From Schaalia sp. 19OD2882 (GTDB lineage Bacteria > Actinomycetota > Actinomycetes > Actinomycetales > Actinomycetaceae): a DNA stretch of 64,000 bases. The notes under the pieces were generated by a model. The model searched no databases. It saw only the letters and a list, made by a program, of their open reading frames with translations, and had not been told where the DNA came from. A program made the translations under genes and the position numbers. Positions 53,408-61,906 of this stretch are shown piece after piece. The stretch lies in assembly GCF_018986735.1 (NCBI RefSeq), contig NZ_CP065521.1, forward strand, positions 1,302,001 through 1,366,000, given 5' to 3'. The stretch's first letter is position 1, and each line of letters opens with the position of its first letter.

Positions 53408-54792
53408 GCGGGAAGCACCGGCGAGTGCGCGGCGAAGGAGGCGAGGAGGGCGTCGACCCGCGGGTCCTCGGTGGCCAAGGGGTCCTGGAGGGACAGGGGC
53501 GCGGCGCTGATCCCCTCGGGACGCACGTGGACCCAGTCCACGCCGAGGTCGATGCGCGCCTCCTCGGCGGCAGCGATGATCCGCCCTCGCAGATGTGCCC
53601 TGGTGGTCGCAGGCGCCACCGTCAGTGCCCGGCTCACCTGGTCCTCGCTGGTCAGGCGCTTCATGAGACCGGCCGCTTCCATCCGGGGTGCCAGACCTGT
53701 CGCCGTGATGTCGTGGTAGGAAAGGTCCAGACGAGCCACGCGCGGGTCGTCCCACCCTGCGCCCGAACGCGCCACATAGGATTCGAGCAGTCGACGTTTG
53801 ATGGCGACGTCCAATTCGGTGGCGACCTCCTCCCAGTCGCCCGTGGCAAGGGCGCGGGTGGCCCTTCCCCACAGGTCGGCGACGTAGGTGTGCAGCGGGT
53901 CGATCTTTGCGCCGTCGATGCGGGCAAGGACGCGGCTGCGGATCTCCTCCTGCATCTGCGCGGCGCTCATGTGGCGCCCGTCGGCCAGTTCGACGCGGGT
54001 ACGACCCGTGAGATCCGTGTTGAGTTCCCGGATCGCCCGCATCGGGTCGGCCAGGGCAAGGTCCTCGATGTGCAGGCCGTCCTCGACGGCGTGGAGGAGC
54101 AGTTCGGTCGAGCCGACCTTCAGGGCGGTCGTCGCTTCGCACACATTGGTGTCGGAGACGATGACGTGCATCCGCCGGTAGGAGCCGGAGTCGGCCAGCG
54201 GTTCGTCGCGGGTGTTGATGATGGGGCGGGACCGTGTCGTCGCCGAGGACACCGCGTCCCACATCTGTTCGGCGCGCTGCGAGAAGCAGTAGGAGACGCC
54301 GCCGGGGGTGCGGCGAAGATGTCCGGAGCCGACGAGGAATTGGCGGGTGACGAAGAAGGCCACCAGGGCGTCCGCCACTTGGCGGAAGTCCCGCCTGCGG
54401 TGCAGGAGGTAGTTCTCGTGGCAGCCGAAGGAGTTGCCTTGCGAGTCGAGGTTGTTGCGGAAGAGGTGGAGTCGTTCGGGTCGCCCGTCTGCGGCGAATC
54501 GCGCATCCGCCTGCGCGGCCAGGTCCGCGAGCATGCGTGCGCCGGCACGGTCCTGGGCAAGGAGGTCCTCAAGTTGGTCGCATTCGGCTGTCGCGTACTC
54601 GGGGTGGGCGCCCACGTCGAGATACAGGCGTCCCCCGTTTCGCAGGAAGAGGTTGGAGGAGCGTCCCTTGTCGAGCAGCGGATCGAAGAGTTCACGTGCG
54701 GCGCCCTCGGCGTCCATCGACGAGCACTCACCCGTCGTGGTGGCGCTGGTGATCCCGTACTCGGTCTCGATCCCGACGACCCGTCGTCTCAC
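53404..54792 (-). CDS. pafA: Pup-protein ligase PafA
   Basis: PafA links the C-terminal glutamate of Pup to substrate lysines using ATP. A 462-aa protein of the carboxylate-amine ligase fold with RRRVVGIETEYGIT at the start, the catalytic Asp in YLDVGAHPEYAT, FRNNLDSQGNSFGCHENY and INTRDEPLADSGSYRRMHV. GTG 54792 sits 1 nt after the pup stop. The open frame extends to 55572 but that part is a shadow of pup and dop. Confidence 0.95.
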   Translation of the reverse strand: MRRRVVGIETEYGITSATTTGECSSMDAEGAARELFDPLLDKGRSSNLFLRNGGRLYLDVGAHPEYATAECDQLEDLLAQDRAGARMLADLAAQADARFAADGRPERLHLFRNNLDSQGNSFGCHENYLLHRRRDFRQVADALVAFFVTRQFLVGSGHLRRTPGGVSYCFSQRAEQMWDAVSSATTRSRPIINTRDEPLADSGSYRRMHVIVSDTNVCEATTALKVGSTELLLHAVEDGLHIEDLALADPMRAIRELNTDLTGRTRVELADGRHMSAAQMQEEIRSRVLARIDGAKIDPLHTYVADLWGRATRALATGDWEEVATELDVAIKRRLLESYVARSGAGWDDPRVARLDLSYHDITATGLAPRMEAAGLMKRLTSEDQVSRALTVAPATTRAHLRGRIIAAAEEARIDLGVDWVHVRPEGISAAPLSLQDPLATEDPRVDALLASFAAHSPVLPA

Positions 54793-54793
54793 C

Positions 54794-54973
54794 TCACTGG
54801 CCGCCCTTCTGGACGAATCCTTGGACGAAGGCTTCCGCATTCGTTTCGAGCACCGTGTCGATCTCGTCGAGCAGGTCGTCGATCTCGCTGGTGCGCGCCT
54901 GGACGAGGCCTGCGCCTTCGTCCTCGTCGAAACCGTGGTCGCCGCCGCCGGCGTTGACTTGTGTGCGTTCCAT
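54794..54973 (-). CDS. pup: Prokaryotic ubiquitin-like protein Pup
   Basis: A 59-residue intrinsically disordered modifier. It begins MERTQV, has a Gly/Asp/Glu-rich N-terminal half, the helical ligase/ATPase-binding segment EIDDLLDEIDTVLETN, and ends FVQKGGQ. The terminal Gln means Dop must first deamidate it to Glu before PafA can ligate it. ATG 54973 is preceded by GGAGA. It is easily missed because of its length. Encoded between dop and pafA with no prcB or prcA. Confidence 0.96.
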   Translation of the reverse strand: MERTQVNAGGGDHGFDEDEGAGLVQARTSEIDDLLDEIDTVLETNAEAFVQGFVQKGGQ

Positions 54974-55021
54974 GGGTCGTTGTCTCCTTCAGTGGTGGTG
55001 TGCGGCTGTGGGCGGTGCGGC

Positions 55022-56584
55022 TCAGTCGACCAGGGGCCGCCCCTCCCGTGTCCGCCGTACCAGGTCGGCGGATCCTTCACTGGCGTCGGGCACAGGCACG
55101 CGGATGAGCGGCCCGTCACCCGGGTCGAGGACCAGTGAGGTCCACGAGGCCTTGACGAGGTTCGGCACGTTGGCCACCGCCAGCCCCCGCAGATGGGCCC
55201 GGGTGTTCGTCGGCGCCGTGTCGGCCGCGGCCTCGACCTCCTCGGCGGTGAAGAGGCGGTGGACCCGCCCGGCCCGGTCCAGGGCAGCCACCAGGGACTT
55301 CTCGGGGCGCAGATCCGCCCACTGGATGTCCATTGCCGCAAGGCGCGGGTCGGACCAGTCGGTGCCCAGACGCTGCATCTGGCGTTGGAGCAGTTGGTAC
55401 TTGCCGACCCATTCGACCTCGTGGGCGACGCTGAACAGGTCGGCGCGCATCCGGTCCAGGACGGACTGCCACAGGTCGAGGACCTCCCGGCTGGCCGGGT
55501 CGGGGTCCATTCGGAGGCGGTCGAAGGTGGCCAGGACCAGGTCCAGGATGACCTGCTGCACTTCCAGGGCACTCAGTGAGCGGCCGCCAACGGTGGACAG
55601 GGTGTGGCGCAGTGACGGGTCATGGCTCACCTGCCTTGTCTCCTCGACCGGATCGTCCAGGGCCAAGGCGTCCCACTCCAGGCCGACTCCGGCTTCGATG
55701 GCCCACAGGACCAGGGCGGTGGTTCCGAATCGCAGGAATGCGGAGACGTCGAAGAGATTCGCGTCCCCACCGATGACGTGCAGGCGGCGGAAGCGCGCCG
55801 GGTCTGCGTGGGGTTCGTCGCGCGTGTTGATGATGGGCCGGTTGAAGGTGGTCTCCAGGCCGATTTCGTTCTCGACGAAGTCAGCCCGTTGGGAGATCTG
55901 GAAGCCGGGTGTCTGGCTCTTCTGGCCAAGGCCCACTCGCCCTGCCCCGCACAGCACCGGTCTGGTGACGAAGAATGGGGTCAGGCAGCGGACCAGGTCC
56001 TCCAAGTCGACATCGCGGCGCACCTGGTAGTTCTCGTGGGTGCCGTAGGCGGCGCCTTTGCCATCCGTGTTGTTCTTGACCAGGACGATGTCGCCGCCTT
56101 CGGCCTCCGTCAGGTCCTCCATGATGCGCCGGGCGATGACCTCGCCCGCGCGGTCCCACAGGACGGCGTCGCTCGGGCCGCGGGTCTCGGGCGCGGAGTA
56201 CTCGGGGTGGGCGTGGTCGACGTACAGGCGCGCCCCGTTGGTCAGGACCGCGGTGGTGGCAGCGGGAAGCAGCATCTCCTCGGCGCTCGGGCGCTTGATC
56301 CTCTCGCTGCCTCCGGAGGGGGCAAGGTGGTAGGGGTCGTCGGTGAGCAGTGACGGGTCGGCTGCTGCCCTCGACATGCGGGTGCCCCGTAGGTCGTTGA
56401 GAGGGTCCTCCGCCGTGTAGTCCCATCGCACGGCCTCGGCTCCCTCGCAGGCACTGCCCCGCCGGGAGCGGCGCGCGTAGGCCTCGACGACCCGGGTGGA
56501 CAGGACCACCGGGTTCGCCCACGTGTTGCCGCTCTGGTAGACGCCGTACTCGGTTTCGGTGCCGATGATCCGGTCGACGCTCAT
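55022..56584 (-). CDS. dop: Pup deamidase/depupylase Dop
   Basis: Dop deamidates Pup-Gln to Pup-Glu and removes Pup from conjugates. A 520-aa homologue of PafA with IIGTETEYGVYQSG, catalytic Asp in YVDHAHPEYSAPE, KNNTDGKGAAYGTHENY and INTRDEPHADPARFRRLHV. It carries the Dop-specific inserted loop near residues 78-98 (DDPYHLAPSGGSERIKRP) that PafA lacks. ATG 56584 overlaps the mpa stop. Confidence 0.95.
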   Translation of the reverse strand: MSVDRIIGTETEYGVYQSGNTWANPVVLSTRVVEAYARRSRRGSACEGAEAVRWDYTAEDPLNDLRGTRMSRAAADPSLLTDDPYHLAPSGGSERIKRPSAEEMLLPAATTAVLTNGARLYVDHAHPEYSAPETRGPSDAVLWDRAGEVIARRIMEDLTEAEGGDIVLVKNNTDGKGAAYGTHENYQVRRDVDLEDLVRCLTPFFVTRPVLCGAGRVGLGQKSQTPGFQISQRADFVENEIGLETTFNRPIINTRDEPHADPARFRRLHVIGGDANLFDVSAFLRFGTTALVLWAIEAGVGLEWDALALDDPVEETRQVSHDPSLRHTLSTVGGRSLSALEVQQVILDLVLATFDRLRMDPDPASREVLDLWQSVLDRMRADLFSVAHEVEWVGKYQLLQRQMQRLGTDWSDPRLAAMDIQWADLRPEKSLVAALDRAGRVHRLFTAEEVEAAADTAPTNTRAHLRGLAVANVPNLVKASWTSLVLDPGDGPLIRVPVPDASEGSADLVRRTREGRPLVD

Positions 56585-58122
56585 GCGTGCCTCCCGATGG
56601 GGTGGACGGCCAGGATCTCTTCGCCCAGTCCGATGGTGCGCGCCCAGTCCTGGGCGGTGGTCGTGGCCGCCAAGTCGATGGATTCACGCATTTCCTCCGC
56701 CACCCCGTGCAGCAGGTGTGCGGTTCTCATGCCGACCGTGCCGGAGTCGATGGAGTCCTTGATGGCCGCCTTCTTGGCGCGCTCCACGATGCCGGCGATC
56801 ATGGCGCCGGAGATGACGTCGGCCAAGTGGATGCGTCGGGTGCGCCCTCCCGGCAGGTCGGCATCGAAGAGGGCGGTGTCCTGGTCTCGGGTGAAGAGCA
56901 GGTCGAGGGCGGCCTCGACCATGTCCCGGCGACTTACCGCCGCTTCGAGGCCGCCGACCAGGGGGACGTCCGGACCCAGGTGCTTGTGGAAGATGTCGCG
57001 GGCGCCGTCCCTGTCGGGCCTTTCCACGCGGATGCGCACGTCGAGGCGTCCGGGGCGCAGGACCGCCGGGTCGATCATGTCCGCCCTGTTGGAGGCGCCG
57101 ATGATGACGACGTTGTCCAGGGCCTCCACACCGTCCATCTCGGCCAACAGCTGCGGGACGATCATCGTTTCGACGTCGGAGGAGATTCCCGATCCGCGCG
57201 TGCGGAACAGGGACTCCATCTCGTCGAAGAAGAGGACCACTGGCACGTCGCCCTGGGCAAGGGTACGGGCCCGGGCGAAGATCGCGCGTATCTGGCGTTC
57301 GGTCTCCCCCACGAACTTGTTGAGCAGCTCGGGCCCCTTGATGGACAGGAAGTACGTGCGCTGTCCCGCCTGCGCCGTCGACAAGGAGTTGGCAACCGCC
57401 TTGGCGATGAGGGTCTTGCCGGATCCGGGAGGGCCGTACAGGAGGATGCCCTTGGGTGGGCGGAGCCCGAAGGTCCTGTACAGCTCGGGGTGGCGGAAAG
57501 GCATCTCCACCGCGTCACGCACCTGCTGGATCTGGGCGTCCAGGCCGCCGATGTCGTCGTAGGTGACATCCGGGATCTCGGGGGTGAGCAACTGTTCGAC
57601 GTCGGAGCGCACGAGCCTTTCAACGGCCAGGCCCACGCGCAGGTCCACCATGACGGAGTCCCCGGGGCGAAGGTTTCCGTGCCGCAGCGGCCCGGCCAGT
57701 TCCAGCAGGTGCTCCTGACCTCCTTCGGTGGTGACCAGGACCCGGTCGTGCCCCACGATCTCTCGGACGGCGGCCATGGTGCCGGTGCGTGGGAAGGAGT
57801 CGAGGGCGACGACCACCATGGACTCGTCCAGGCGCACCATCTGGCCCACGGACAGGGTGTTCATGTCCAGGTCGGGGCCCGCCGCCAGGCGCATCCGCCT
57901 GCCGGCGACCATGACGACCACCTGACGTGCCATGACGTCGGCCTCGAGGAAGACGGCCAAGGTCTGCGGGGGGCGGTTGACCTGCCGCAACTTCTCCTGC
58001 ATCTTCAGGATCTCGCCGCGCACCTGGGTCAGCGCATTGGACAGGCGCTGGTTCTTGGCCTCCATCGACTCGACGAGGCGTTGGAGTTCTTCGGCACGAT
58101 GGGCCTGGAAGTCCTCACTCAT
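56581..58122 (-). CDS. mpa: Proteasome-type AAA+ ATPase Mpa/ARC, without C-terminal proteasome tail
   Basis: Mpa/ARC is a hexameric AAA+ unfoldase that recognises Pup. A 513-aa protein: N-terminal coiled coil at about 8-50 that captures Pup, interdomain OB folds at about 52-175, Walker A GPPGSGKT at 230-237, Walker B FFDE at 298-301. The protein ends HPIGRHA, with no QYL-type tail for opening the 20S core. This matches the absence of prcBA in the locus. ATG 58122 overlaps the trmI stop; the longer frame to 58179 is not used. Confidence 0.95.
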   Translation of the reverse strand: MSEDFQAHRAEELQRLVESMEAKNQRLSNALTQVRGEILKMQEKLRQVNRPPQTLAVFLEADVMARQVVVMVAGRRMRLAAGPDLDMNTLSVGQMVRLDESMVVVALDSFPRTGTMAAVREIVGHDRVLVTTEGGQEHLLELAGPLRHGNLRPGDSVMVDLRVGLAVERLVRSDVEQLLTPEIPDVTYDDIGGLDAQIQQVRDAVEMPFRHPELYRTFGLRPPKGILLYGPPGSGKTLIAKAVANSLSTAQAGQRTYFLSIKGPELLNKFVGETERQIRAIFARARTLAQGDVPVVLFFDEMESLFRTRGSGISSDVETMIVPQLLAEMDGVEALDNVVIIGASNRADMIDPAVLRPGRLDVRIRVERPDRDGARDIFHKHLGPDVPLVGGLEAAVSRRDMVEAALDLLFTRDQDTALFDADLPGGRTRRIHLADVISGAMIAGIVERAKKAAIKDSIDSGTVGMRTAHLLHGVAEEMRESIDLAATTTAQDWARTIGLGEEILAVHPIGRHA

Positions 58123-59230
58123 CGCCGTCCTCCGTCCTCGTCCCGTCGGGGTCCGGACCGGCGCCGTCCTGGTCCCCACGGACCCAGGCGGCGGACTTGG
58201 CCGCCAGGTCCCGACGGACCTTGCGGACCTTCTTGGGGCTGCTCACCCGCTGACCCACCGCTGCATCGCTCCACGCCTCCTCCTGGTCCCACATGCCGCC
58301 CTTGCCTTCGGCCGAGGGCGAGGGACGTGTGCTGCGTTCCTGGGAGCTGACGCCGGGCGCCAGACGTCGTGTGGTCAGCAGGAAACCCGTGTGTGCGACC
58401 ATCCTGTGGTCGGGCCGCACGGCGAGGCCGTCCAGGTGCCAACCGCGTGCCAGGGTCTCCCACGCCTCGGGGTCGGTGAAACCGCCGTGCCTGCGCAGGT
58501 CCTCGACCAGACGCGACATCTGGGTGACCGTGGCGACGTAGCAGACCACGACGCCTCCGGGCACGAGGGCACGCGCGACGGCCTCGATGTTCTCCCAGGG
58601 GGCCAACATGTCCAGGACCACTCGGTCCACCGTGCCCGCATCCATGGCGGCCAGTTCCTCTGCCACATCGCCCACGCGCAGGTCCCACGCGGGGTGAGGG
58701 CGTCCGAACCACAGGTCGACGTTCGCACGGGCGATGTCGGCGAAGTCCTCGCGTCTTTCGACCGAGACCAGACGCCCCGTGGGTCCGACTGCGTCAAGCA
58801 GTGCCAGGCTCAGCGCCCCCGATCCGGCACCGGCCTCGACGACGACGGCGCCGGGAAAAATGTCTCCGTAGTGGACGATGGTGCCGGCGTCCTTCGGGTA
58901 GACCACGGCGGCGCCTCTGGGCATTCCCATGACGTAGTCGTGGCGCAGAGGACGCAGGACCTGGAACTGGCGTCCCTCGGCGGTGGTGAGCACCTGTCCG
59001 TCCGGCCGGCCGATGAGGTCGTCGTGGTGGATGTCACCGCGGTTGGTCTGGAAGTAGCCGCCCTTGACCAGGGTGATCGTGTGGAGCCTGCCCTTCGGAT
59101 CCTTGATCTGGACGCGGTCCCCCTCACGCAGGGGGCCTCGTCGGGTCTGTTGCCCGATGGGGCCAAGTGTCTGCGCATCGTCGGGGGTACCCGTCGTGGG
59201 GCTGCGGAGGGCGGAGTTGTCTGTGCTCAT
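58115..59230 (-). CDS. trmI: tRNA (adenine-58-N1)-methyltransferase TrmI
   Basis: TrmI makes m1A58 in tRNA. A 371-aa protein with an N-terminal beta-barrel segment, the SAM motif VEAGAGSGALSLALL, LDMLAPWENIEAVARAL, and a C-terminal charged extension of about 70 residues rich in Arg, Lys, Ser and Glu. The order mpa downstream of trmI, with a RecB-like gene divergent, matches M. tuberculosis Rv2115c-Rv2119. ATG 59230 is 8 nt after TAGGAT, a leaderless pattern. Confidence 0.94.
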   Translation of the reverse strand: MSTDNSALRSPTTGTPDDAQTLGPIGQQTRRGPLREGDRVQIKDPKGRLHTITLVKGGYFQTNRGDIHHDDLIGRPDGQVLTTAEGRQFQVLRPLRHDYVMGMPRGAAVVYPKDAGTIVHYGDIFPGAVVVEAGAGSGALSLALLDAVGPTGRLVSVERREDFADIARANVDLWFGRPHPAWDLRVGDVAEELAAMDAGTVDRVVLDMLAPWENIEAVARALVPGGVVVCYVATVTQMSRLVEDLRRHGGFTDPEAWETLARGWHLDGLAVRPDHRMVAHTGFLLTTRRLAPGVSSQERSTRPSPSAEGKGGMWDQEEAWSDAAVGQRVSSPKKVRKVRRDLAAKSAAWVRGDQDGAGPDPDGTRTEDGDE

Positions 59231-59238
59231 CGCGCACG

Positions 59239-59244
59239 ATCCTA
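59239..59244 (-). promoter_or_regulatory. trmI -10 hexamer, leaderless pattern
   Basis: TAGGAT on the minus strand, 8 nt before ATG 59230; head of the trmI-mpa-dop-pup-pafA transcript. Confidence 0.45.
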
Positions 59245-59301
59245 CCGCCGAGGGCGTCGCGGCCTTCGGGGTGGTCCGTCACAGATGTGGCTGCGGCGTC
59301 A

Positions 59302-59307
59302 TACGGT
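59302..59307 (+). promoter_or_regulatory. recB-like gene -10 hexamer, leaderless pattern
   Basis: TACGGT followed by 6 nt and ATG 59314, with no Shine-Dalgarno. Confidence 0.4.
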
Positions 59308-59313
59308 TGTTCC

Positions 59314-60147
59314 ATGACGACCCGTACATGGCTGCCGGCTCTGTCGGCCTCACGCGCCAAGGAGTACGAACGCTGCCCGCTCCAGTACCGCCTCCACGTG
59401 GTCGATGGCGTCAAGGAGCCTCCGACCCGGGCCACGACCATGGGGACCCTCATCCACTCGGCCCTCGAAGGACTCTTCGATGCGCCTGCGGCGCTCAGGC
59501 AGGCCGAGTACGCGCTCACACTGCTGGATGCGGCGTGGAAGACGACGGTCGAACGTGACCCGGCGGTCCTCGACCTCTTCGACGACGAGGCGGACCGCCA
59601 GCAGTGGTGGAAGCAGGTGCGTGAGGTCCTGACCCAGTACTTCGGCGTGGAGGACCCCCGCTGGCTGGAACCAGTGGCCAGGGAACACCGCATCGACGTG
59701 GTCACCGAACAGGGGTTGCGTCTGCGCGGAATCGTCGACCGTGTCGACCGCTCCCCCGCGGGCGACCTGAGGGTGGTGGACTACAAGACGGGGCGTGCCC
59801 CGTCCCCGCGCTACACGGAAGAGGCCCTGTTCCAGATGCGCTTCTACGCACTGCTGCTGGACCTGGCCGACCGCCTGCCGCGTCGCATGCAGTTGCTCTA
59901 CCTGCGTTCGGGCCAGGTCCTCACCTTGGACCCGCAGCCCCAGGACATCCGCTCCTTCGCCGACAGGATCGAACAGCTCTGGCAGCGCATCGAATCCGAC
60001 GCCCGCCGGGGCCATTTCGAGGCGCGCAAGAATCCCTTGTGCAATTGGTGCGGGGTGCGCGCCATGTGCCCGCTCTTCGACGGGGTCACACCCGACCTTC
60101 CGGAAGAGGGGGTGGCCAAGCTCCTGGCCACCCGTGTCAGCGCCTGA
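59314..60147 (+). CDS. RecB-family PD-(D/E)XK exonuclease, Cas4/AddB-like
   Basis: A 277-aa nuclease domain protein. Catalytic residues are in RVVDYKTGRAP near 153-162. A likely iron-sulfur cluster is formed by Cys21 (YERCPLQY) and a C-terminal C-X2-C-X5-C group (CNWCGVRAMC) near 243-252, as in Cas4 and AddB nucleases. A single nuclease domain without helicase motifs. No CRISPR or cas genes are nearby. It is conserved next to trmI-mpa in actinobacteria (Rv2119), so a housekeeping repair role is more likely than CRISPR adaptation. Confidence 0.88.
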   Translation: MTTRTWLPALSASRAKEYERCPLQYRLHVVDGVKEPPTRATTMGTLIHSALEGLFDAPAALRQAEYALTLLDAAWKTTVERDPAVLDLFDDEADRQQWWKQVREVLTQYFGVEDPRWLEPVAREHRIDVVTEQGLRLRGIVDRVDRSPAGDLRVVDYKTGRAPSPRYTEEALFQMRFYALLLDLADRLPRRMQLLYLRSGQVLTLDPQPQDIRSFADRIEQLWQRIESDARRGHFEARKNPLCNWCGVRAMCPLFDGVTPDLPEEGVAKLLATRVSA

Positions 60148-60228
60148 CGAGGGCGGGACCGCCTGCGGGCTCTGGCCGGGCACCACCTCGGCGAGGTCTC
60201 ACCGGGGATTGCTTCCCTCGTCAAGTCG

Positions 60229-60972
60229 TCAGTCGCGCACGGCGAAGGGAGCCAGCCCCATTTCCCCGTCGAAGGCGTCGACGCCTTCACCGCGCATCAT
60301 TCGTGCGAGGGTCGGCGCGTCGAGGTCCCGGATGTCGCGCAGGCGATTCAGGCCCGGCCGGGGCGCGATGTCCACGAAGCGGGGAATTCCCAGGACGCGG
60401 GCTCCGCTGGCCATGGCCCCCTCGATGCCGGTCTCCGAGTCCTCGATGACCAGGCACTGAGAGATGTCGGCCTTTGCGCGCTCGGCGCCCAGCAGGTACG
60501 GGTCGGGAGCCGGTTTGGGGGAGACCCGGTCGCTGCCCGAGACCACCGCGTCGAAACCGCCGCCCGGGGCGTCGGCCAGCACCACGTCGACGACCTCCCT
60601 GTTCGAGGCGGTCACCAACGCCACCGGGACGCCCTCGTCATGCATCCATCGGATCAACCGGGCCACCCCGGGGATCCACGGAACCCCGACCTCCCGGTAG
60701 CGTGCGGCCACCCCGGCCACCAGCAGCGGCTCCAGCACCGCAGGGTCCTGCGGGACGCCGGTGGCCTCTCCGATGACCTGCGTGGTCAGCCACATGGGGG
60801 CACCGATGACGCGGCGTCGGTGCTCGGCGGTGAGGACTGCGCCATGGGCTTCGACATAGGTGCGTTCGACGTGTTCCCAAATGGGTTCGGAGTCCACGCA
60901 GGTACCGTCCAAGTCGAGCAGCACGGCTGCGGGCAGGTCGCTCACGGCTGGTTCCTCCACGTCACTGCTCAT
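60229..60972 (-). CDS. HAD-superfamily hydrolase, phosphoglycolate-phosphatase-like
   Basis: A 247-aa HAD subfamily IA enzyme with motif [16 protein letters not shown], motif [10 protein letters not shown], motif III Lys in SPKPAPDPY and motif [19 protein letters not shown] helical C1 cap lies between motifs I and II. Substrate is not predictable; family members act on sugar phosphates or phosphoglycolate. ATG 60972 overlaps the uppP stop (ATGA), so the two genes are co-expressed. Confidence 0.88.
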   Translation of the reverse strand: MSSDVEEPAVSDLPAAVLLDLDGTCVDSEPIWEHVERTYVEAHGAVLTAEHRRRVIGAPMWLTTQVIGEATGVPQDPAVLEPLLVAGVAARYREVGVPWIPGVARLIRWMHDEGVPVALVTASNREVVDVVLADAPGGGFDAVVSGSDRVSPKPAPDPYLLGAERAKADISQCLVIEDSETGIEGAMASGARVLGIPRFVDIAPRPGLNRLRDIRDLDAPTLARMMRGEGVDAFDGEMGLAPFAVRD

Positions 60973-61826
60973 GACGTCACGGCCGCCGAGACGGGGCTCA
61001 AGGCCCCGGTGAGGAGCAGCGTGGCGAGGAAGACGGCCAGGAAGAGGCGGTACCAGACGAAAATGTCGTAGGACTTCGTCGAGACCAGTTTGAGGAACCA
61101 GATGATGACGGCCCACCCCACGCCGAAGGCGACGACGGTGGCCAGAAGGGTCGGCCCCACGTCCACGTGGTCGCCACCGGTGACGACCTTGAGCGCCTTG
61201 TACAGACCCGAGGCGAACACGGCGGGCATGGCCAGCAGGAAGGAGTAGCGTGCGGCAGCCTCGCGCGAGTATCCCATTGCGCGACCTGCAGTGATGGTAC
61301 CGCCCGAGCGTGACACCCCGGGGATCAGGGCCATGGCCTGGGCGAGCCCGTACAGGATCGCGTCGACCCAAGTGAGCTGCTCCAAGGTCTTGCGGCGAGG
61401 CGCGTAGTGATCCGCGATCCACAGCAGGATCGCGAAGAACGCCAACATGGACACCGTCACCCACAGGTTGCGGAAGGTGGAGTCGATCCAGTCCTCCAGG
61501 AGCAGCCCAAGGGTGGCAATGGGGATCGATCCGACGATGATCATCCAGCCCATGCGCACATCCGGGTCGGACTGGGGGACGCGGCGCGAGGCGGGAAGAA
61601 GCGGCAGGGCGCGGAACCATTTCGACAGGATGCGGACGATGTCCTTCCAGAAGACGATGAGGACGGCGCTCTCGGTGCCGATCTGGGTGATGGCCGTGAA
61701 TGCGGCACCGGGGTCCTGGGATCCGGAGAGTTCCCCGACGATTCGTAGGTGGGCGGAAGAAGAGACCGGCAGGAACTCCGTGAGTCCCTGGACGATCCCG
61801 AGGATGAGTGCCTCGATCCAAGTCAT
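60969..61826 (-). CDS. uppP: Undecaprenyl-diphosphatase UppP (BacA)
   Basis: UppP dephosphorylates undecaprenyl pyrophosphate to recycle the cell-wall lipid carrier. A 285-aa polytopic membrane protein with the two inverted-repeat signatures [16 protein letters not shown] and [10 protein letters not shown], which supply catalytic Glu, Ser and Arg residues. Hydrophobic helices fill the rest. ATG 61826 is 7 nt after TACTCT, a leaderless pattern. Confidence 0.96.
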   Translation of the reverse strand: MTWIEALILGIVQGLTEFLPVSSSAHLRIVGELSGSQDPGAAFTAITQIGTESAVLIVFWKDIVRILSKWFRALPLLPASRRVPQSDPDVRMGWMIIVGSIPIATLGLLLEDWIDSTFRNLWVTVSMLAFFAILLWIADHYAPRRKTLEQLTWVDAILYGLAQAMALIPGVSRSGGTITAGRAMGYSREAAARYSFLLAMPAVFASGLYKALKVVTGGDHVDVGPTLLATVVAFGVGWAVIIWFLKLVSTKSYDIFVWYRLFLAVFLATLLLTGALSPVSAAVTS

Positions 61827-61833
61827 GACCACC

Positions 61834-61839
61834 AGAGTA
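61834..61839 (-). promoter_or_regulatory. uppP -10 hexamer, leaderless pattern
   Basis: TACTCT on the minus strand, 7-nt gap to ATG 61826. Divergent from the aldo/keto reductase promoter. Confidence 0.4.
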
Positions 61840-61894
61840 TGTCGTGCCCACTGGTGGCCTCGAACCTGCCGGAGGGAGGTACCCCACACCCGGG

Positions 61895-61900
61895 TAGTCT
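61895..61900 (+). promoter_or_regulatory. -10 hexamer of the aldo/keto-reductase-like gene, leaderless pattern
   Basis: TAGTCT, 6-nt gap to ATG 61907, no Shine-Dalgarno. Confidence 0.4.
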
Positions 61901-61906
61901 TGAGGC

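Noticed and set aside
54793..55572. N-terminal 260 codons of the long frame that ends with PafA
   Set aside because: This part overlaps pup and the dop C-terminus in another frame and is Arg/Ser-rich nonsense; PafA begins at GTG 54792.
59314..60147. Cas4 of a CRISPR system
   Set aside because: No CRISPR repeats or cas genes occur in the window, and the gene is a conserved neighbour of trmI-mpa in actinobacteria.
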